This document shows, in pieces, positions 55,401-60,000 of a stretch of 60,000 nucleotides of DNA. Under the pieces are notes generated by a model that worked only from the letters and a program-made list of their open reading frames with translations, was not told where the DNA came from and ran no database searches. The position numbers were made by a program, and so were the translations under genes. The stretch comes from Cryptomeria japonica. Lineage: Eukaryota; Streptophyta; Pinopsida; Cupressales; Cupressaceae. Position 1 is the first letter of the stretch, and each line of letters starts with the position of its first letter. The stretch lies in assembly GCF_030272615.1 (NCBI RefSeq), contig NC_081413.1:558845945-558905944 (forward strand). Reading direction: 5' to 3'.

Positions 55401-55754
55401 CCTATTTCCGTGTCTCTGATGTGATCCAAAGGAGAAGAAACCTGAAGGTGCTACCTCATTCTGATACTTGTCATATTTGTATTTCATCTTCTTTGGAGCT
55501 GGGGATGTCGGCAAATCTGACATCGATTGTGAACCTGGAATACTGTGATGAAGACTTAAAAGAGTTAAGGCAACATCATAGTCAGCTGCAAATATCATTC
55601 TTCCTTCTTCAAATGGGAAAAACTTCGATTCTTGAACTTCACGATTTTGTGAGAGGAAGAGGGGAAATATATGAAAATGGGTAAATCTCGACTTTGACCA
55701 ATTTCGGATCTTGGGGAAATTTTTGCAAGTATACAAGTTGGAAAGAACATACAT

Positions 55755-57300
55755 GCAATCGGGGTTTTAAAACCCGAATGCAAGTACACTTGTAATTTTG
55801 CAAATGAAGAAATGGATGGAAAATGAGAATTTGACTTGCGGAAAATGACGGAAACGGAAAGTACGGATATGGGAGAAATGAATGGATAGAAATGGGAAAA
55901 TCCGGGAATGTCATTTTCATGAAAATGGGAAGAACTCTTCAACATGTAATCCGGTTTTTAAAACCCGAATTTGAAAGGGAGGGGTATTTCACACTTTTCA
56001 ACTTGGAATTTTAATCAAAAATGGTTAAATTCCTTAACCGTAAGGGAAGAACAAGAATTTCCAGCGAACTTGTAATCGGGATTAAAAATCCCGAATACAA
56101 GTAAAGAGGGAATTTTGGGAAGAACAAAGCAATTCGAAAATTGCATACCAAGGGGAAGATCTTTCTCACAAAAACCAATTTTTGGGGAAAGAACAACATA
56201 TTTCCAAAAATCCAACTAAGAAAGAAAATTAAGAAAACAAGAAAATAATAAAATGAAGGAAAGAAAGGAAAGAGAACATACCTTTCTTCAAACTGAAAAT
56301 GCTTCTCCAAAAATGCAACAAACTTTGGAATGGAGAAGAAACACCAATAAATAGAGACAAACCGAGATGCCAAACCCTTGCCACGTTTTGGAAAAAACGT
56401 TTTATGTGAAAAAACGTGGCAGCAAATGAGAATAGAATGGCTTGGAAAATGCTTGAAACCTCCTTAACCCTCAACGCCTTAGCATATAAGGCAAAAACGA
56501 ACTAGGAGACAGCAACTTCGTGGAGATTTAGTCTCCCAAAATGTGGCGTTTTGGAAAAACGTGGTTGCTGATTTGAAGCAAAAAACCAGTAAATGCAACC
56601 TCCATATGGCGTGACAAGTGGTTTCAAATGCATAAGAATAGGGTAGAAACCAAAACGCCTCTCCTTCCTAGAAACTCTCCCCAAAAATCGATTGAAATCT
56701 TCAACAATTTTGCTTCCAACTAGAAATCAGGTTTTTGGGAGAGAAGAACAAGTTCGAATTTGCACTTGCATGTGAAAATCGGGTTTTTGGGAGACAATTA
56801 CAAGTTTTATTTTTGACTTTTTCACTTACAAAGTAAATTCAGGTTTTTTGGAACAAACTACAAGTTTAAAAATGTCAAAAATGCACTTTATGTGTAAAAT
56901 CGGGTTTTTTGGAGAGAAATGCAAGTTACTTGTAAAAGGGAAATAAAATCCCTACAACAAGTTATACTTGTTTGCACATATGTAATGGGGATTTAAAATC
57001 CCTATTACATGTAAAAACCATTAAAGTAGGGGTTTTTGGAGAGAACTACAAGTTTACTTGTAATTTAGCCAAAAAATCCCTATTTTAACTAAACAAGACC
57101 AAAAAACAATAAAAAAGATAAAAAAAATAAAAGGGAAATTTAAAACAAATTACAAGTAACATTTTTTAATAAAAGTGCACATGTAATAAGCTGAAAATTC
57201 CCCTATAAAGACCAAAACAATGAATATCATTAAAACTTGCAGTTTGAAGAAAATTCTCCACCTGCAATCGGGGTTTTAAAACCCGAAATTGAAGGTAAGA
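55755..57300. repeat. Palindrome-rich region with GGG(N)TTTAAA(N)CCC hairpins
   Basis: At least five related hairpins: about 55757, 55948, 56074, 56988 and 57267. Each centres on a T/A run between GGG and CCC, and most carry a flanking TGTAAT/ATTACA-like pair. The motif ACTTGTAAT recurs between them. The region lies upstream of ORF family copy 2 and may be its 5' control region. ORFs here are short and without motifs. Confidence 0.6.
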
Positions 57301-57544
57301 CATAGCAAACGAACCCAGAATTTGACAAAATTCGAAACGTAGTTCGAGTATGGACTAAGGATTAAGCCAGTCCAAGGATTAGTCAAAATTCTGCCTCGGG
57401 AAGCATGCCATAGAGCAAATTTTTTTATTTTTTCACAAAAATTTTATGTAATGGTCCTTCATTTTTGGAATAAAAAATGAGGACAACAAAACTAATAAAC
57501 ATAAAAAAACATGGTAACAATTGCATTAACAATAACAATGGTGA
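57301..57544. other. Spacer, nothing recognised
   Basis: AT-rich with homopolymer A and T runs. Confidence 0.5.
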
Positions 57545-57795
57545 GTGGAGATTCGGGGTCGAGGGGTATTGCCCCTTGTGGGAATTTGGGGCAAAACCCC
57601 AATGTGGTCAAGGGGCAACGCCCCTTGCGGAGGTCTGAGGGTAAAGCCACTAATGGGGTCAAGGGGTAATGCTCCTTGTAGGAATCAAGGAGAAGTGCCC
57701 CTTGCAGGAATCTAGGGGTAGACCCCTAAGCGAGTTCAAGGGGGGGAGTCCCTTGTGGGGTCCGAGAGAAGCGCCCCTAGCGCACTCCCTATTGC
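57545..57795 (+). repeat. Imperfect G/C-rich tandem repeat
   Basis: Seven or so units of about 28-35 bp built on GGGGTCAAGGGGCAACGCCC followed by CTTG, each with a partial GGGGC/GCCCC hairpin. Unit lengths vary. Confidence 0.75.
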
Positions 57796-58280
57796 GATAT
57801 AAGGTGGGATCAAGGAGTAGAGCCCCCACTAGAAAGCACAAATAAGGCCTCCAAAAGCTCACAAACCTTCATTACGAATGTCATTTTCACAATTTTATAC
57901 CCTTTTTTTCAATTGGAGTTTCTAACTAGGGGCCACAAGAGACTATTAGGCATCCCCATGTCTATCAAGAGACTCCCCAAAGTCCCTAATGTCTCATCGG
58001 CATCCCAACAGAGGTGGCGGGACGTCCCCTCGCGTCCCCATGTCTTGGAGACATCCCCATCCTAGAAATGCCAAGATTTTGGAGGGGGTTGCTTCCCCAT
58101 GGAACAATAGTGGTCTCTCATCTAAGGCTACGTGGAAGGCGAGAAGATCTTCCAACTAGGTAGACTCTATAAATGTTTGACAATCTCTCTATTTTGTGGA
58201 TATGATCATTAGATGTTTTAAGATTTTAAGATATTCTTACATGATATCATCTCCATTTAATCTTTTTTTCAACGCAATGG
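57796..58280. other. Possible hAT subterminal region
   Basis: The stretch 57950-58075 repeats GCATCCCCATG, GACGTCCCC and ACATCCCCAT, resembling 10780-10850. It lies just upstream of hAT coding remains. No TSD identified. Confidence 0.4.
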
Positions 58281-58292
58281 TGGAAATTTTTT

Positions 58293-58957
58293 ATCACAAA
58301 ACTAAAAATCTTAGATGGATGGCAAAATGCATTTTGAGCCAGCCATGAAGTTCATCCGCTTATGAGTGTACTTGGAGTGATTTTGAACACATACATTCCA
58401 AAAAACGCAACCGCCTAAAACAACAAATGAATGAGTTGGTCTTTGTTCACCGCAACCTCTACAATATATATTTGATCACAAAACTAAAAAATCTTAGATG
58501 GATGGCAAAATGCATTTTCAGCCAGCCATGAAGTTCATCCACTTATGAGTGTACTTGGAGTGATTTTGAACACATGCATTCCAACAAATGCAACCGCCAA
58601 AAACAACGGATGAATGACTTGGTCTTTGTTCACCACAACCTCTACTTGAAGCTAAAGAAAGCTCAAGGTTAGACTTTTAATATACTTGTTATTAGTTGAA
58701 ATTGTATTCATTACATTTTACACTTGTAAGGTAAAGACTAATTTTTGCATGGACAAAAACACGTACTATTGAGGATGACAAGCCAATTGACCTTGATGAG
58801 ATTGATCAAAAGTTTGGGTGGATTGTTGTTGGTGATGATGAATTTCTTGAGCCTCAGGATTTTGAGATCCTAAGAGAGGCTAACTTGGATCCTCATGATA
58901 TTGAAAAACTTAGGAGAGGCTCTTATCCAAGAGCTTCATCAAGACCTCTTGCCCTCT
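58293..58957 (+). pseudogene. hAT transposase C-terminus with a duplicated segment
   Basis: A segment of about 170 bp coding the dimerisation region (FEHIHSKKRNRLKQQMNELV, FVHRNLY) occurs twice with a 182-bp period (58293-58462, 58475-58645), each copy carrying a stop after FSQP or LSQP. Downstream, DLDEIDQKFGWIVVGDD and FEILREANLDPHDIEKL form the acidic tail, ending at a stop at about 58957. No catalytic core precedes it in this window. Confidence 0.75.
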
Positions 58958-59190
58958 AACATACCTCTATTTGTAGTAGCAAGTCATTGACTATATTTAT
59001 TTTTTTGGCACTTTGTATTTAGTTTATAGGTAGCCTTTGTGCAAAATTACAAACTATATTGTAACTAACATTTTGTCAACTATCACCATCTAGTTATTAT
59101 GTATGCACTATGAAGCATGTTTTATGCAATGCAATGTAATTAGTGATATGAATATAAAAAACAAAAATCTATTTTTCTACAATTCATGGT
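58958..59190. other. Spacer, nothing recognised
   Basis: AT-rich. Possibly the 3' untranslated part of the hAT fragment. Confidence 0.4.
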
Positions 59191-59199
59191 TTAAACTCT

Positions 59200-59300
59200 A
59201 AGTTGTCGGTTCGGGTTCGGGTTTGGGTTCGGGTTCGGGCACCGGTTCGGGTTCAAAGAACCGGTACACCGATACGGCAAAATTTTGAAAAGGGGTTTGG
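59200..59300. repeat. GGTTCGG iteron cluster, probable hAT end
   Basis: Six or more GGTTCGGGTT-type units followed by ACCGGTACACCGATACGG. Subterminal iterons of this kind are typical of hAT ends. The neighbouring minus-strand ORF looks like a hAT C-terminal tail. Confidence 0.5.
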
Positions 59301-59524
59301 GTTCGTTAGTACAAAAACATGTAAATTATATGTATGCGTGTATGTGTGTGTGTGTGCAGCCTACAAGCATGAATTAAGATTAGCATGTCACGTAGCATCA
59401 TATAAACAACAAAACCAACATAAACTTGTAATCATAGCATCATGATCATACCATAATAGCATCATCATATACATCAAGTTTAATATCAAAATGACAAAAC
59501 AATCAAGTATCATTGTTTCAACTT

Positions 59525-59806
59525 TCAACAATTTAAAGTATAATCATCAAATGGATTCTCTAATTCATCATCCTCATTCTCCTCCTCCTCATCCTCCTCA
59601 TCATTGACATTGACATTAGATGAACCAATGCCAATGCCACTTGCACTATAAATTTGCTCGCTATCCGAGTCATCAAATGCAACAAGTTGAGAAGTGAAAA
59701 CATCGAAATCAATATGGTCTGGCTCTATATCCCACATCGTCATTTCCCCTTGCTTGTAGTTATGTTTCTTGTGTGAAATGAGCCAAGTTAATGTTTTAAA
59801 ACTCAC
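59525..59806 (-). pseudogene. Acidic C-terminal tail resembling a hAT transposase
   Basis: 93 codons with MWDIEPDHIDFDVFTSQ and a long Asp/Glu run (NDEEDEEEENEDDELENPF). Acidic tails follow the dimerisation domain in many plant hAT proteins. The rest of the protein would lie upstream on the minus strand, where I see no recognisable continuation before the window ends. Confidence 0.4.
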
Positions 59807-59884
59807 TTTTAGAGTTATGTTTTAATTTTTGATGTGGTAGATTTCAAAAAAAAAAATTGCAAAAGAAAACACCATTTTTGGGCT

Positions 59885-60000
59885 GTCAAACCCCCGGGTT
59901 CGACCTGGGTCCTCCTGGGTTCGACCTAGTCCGAACCAGGCCTGTGAATCACGGACCCTGTCCGAACCACAGGTGGACTAGACCAGGACACTGAACCAAG
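59885..60000. repeat. GGTTCGACC/GGTCCGAACC inverted motif cluster at window end
   Basis: Repeated GGGTTCGACCTGGG, TAGTCCGAACCAGG and GTCCGAACCACAGG, partly as inverted pairs. Probably a transposon subterminal region cut by the window edge. Confidence 0.4.

Larger units (their letters stand above)
46024..55523 (-). pseudogene. Unknown long-ORF family, copy 2, split by a Gypsy element
   Basis: From ATG 55390 one frame runs to 52497 and, after the Gypsy insertion, from 46304 to a terminal stop at 46024: about 1,060 codons without an internal frameshift. Nonsense codons: TGA 55262, TAG 54434, TAG 54371, TAA 53459, TAG 52742, TAA 46255. An upstream ATG at 55523 (MSDLPTSPAPKKMK) may be the true start but is in a shifted frame. 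The N-terminal third is aromatic and globular, the middle Ser/Pro/Glu-rich, and the C-terminal third probably coiled coil. Homologous blocks occur in copy 1 at 13069-16217. I do not recognise the family. Confidence 0.7.

Noticed and set aside
59203-59445. Val/Arg-rich 80-codon ORF
   Set aside because: Translation of GGTTCGG iterons and a GT run.

Overview
This window looks like nuclear DNA from a large, repeat-rich seed-plant genome, possibly a gymnosperm such as a conifer. The taxonomic guess is inference from the abundance and decay of nested retroelements. I found no intact host gene. Nearly everything recognisable is a transposable element or its remains: Copia and Gypsy LTR retrotransposons, non-autonomous LTR elements, hAT-type DNA transposons, two miniature LTR elements (TRIMs), and two copies of a long ORF family I do not recognise.

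Layout. 1-7763: remains of an element with a coiled-coil ORF and a retroviral-type aspartic protease, split by a non-autonomous LTR element (2933-5560, minus) that carries a 41-bp tandem array. 9589-10030: hAT BED-finger fragment. 11055-12230: one copy of a non-coding motif-array family. 13069-16217: unknown ORF family copy 1, interrupted by TRIM 1 (14681-15014). 18140-18473: TRIM 2, opposite strand. 19497-43330: a truncated Copia array of three LTRs, split twice. The first insert (20097-31460, TSD GGACC) is a non-coding element holding a solo LTR (21420-22467) and a Copia element (23451-30038, minus). The second insert (32611-42424) is a hAT-like element holding a second hAT (32900-42168), which holds another Copia (33295-38614). 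43529-44640: hAT pseudogene. 44887-55523: unknown ORF family copy 2 (minus) beside an LTR-like region, split by a Gypsy chromovirus (46305-52496). 55755-60000: palindrome-rich DNA, G/C-rich repeats and hAT fragments.

Most insertion boundaries rest on target-site duplications (TSDs) read on both sides. For two of them the interrupted sequence also resumes across the insert.

The most unusual object is the 334-bp TRIM. Each of its 135-bp LTRs contains a 72-nt tRNA-like sequence with consensus Pol III A and B boxes, next to an initiator-Met primer-binding site. A duplicated acceptor strand lies just upstream, so the 5' acceptor strand could pair in two mutually exclusive ways. The closest precedent I know is Cassandra, a TRIM with 5S rRNA in its LTRs. 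The second notable object is the unknown ORF family: copy 2 keeps about 1,060 codons in one frame, broken only by nonsense codons and the Gypsy insertion.
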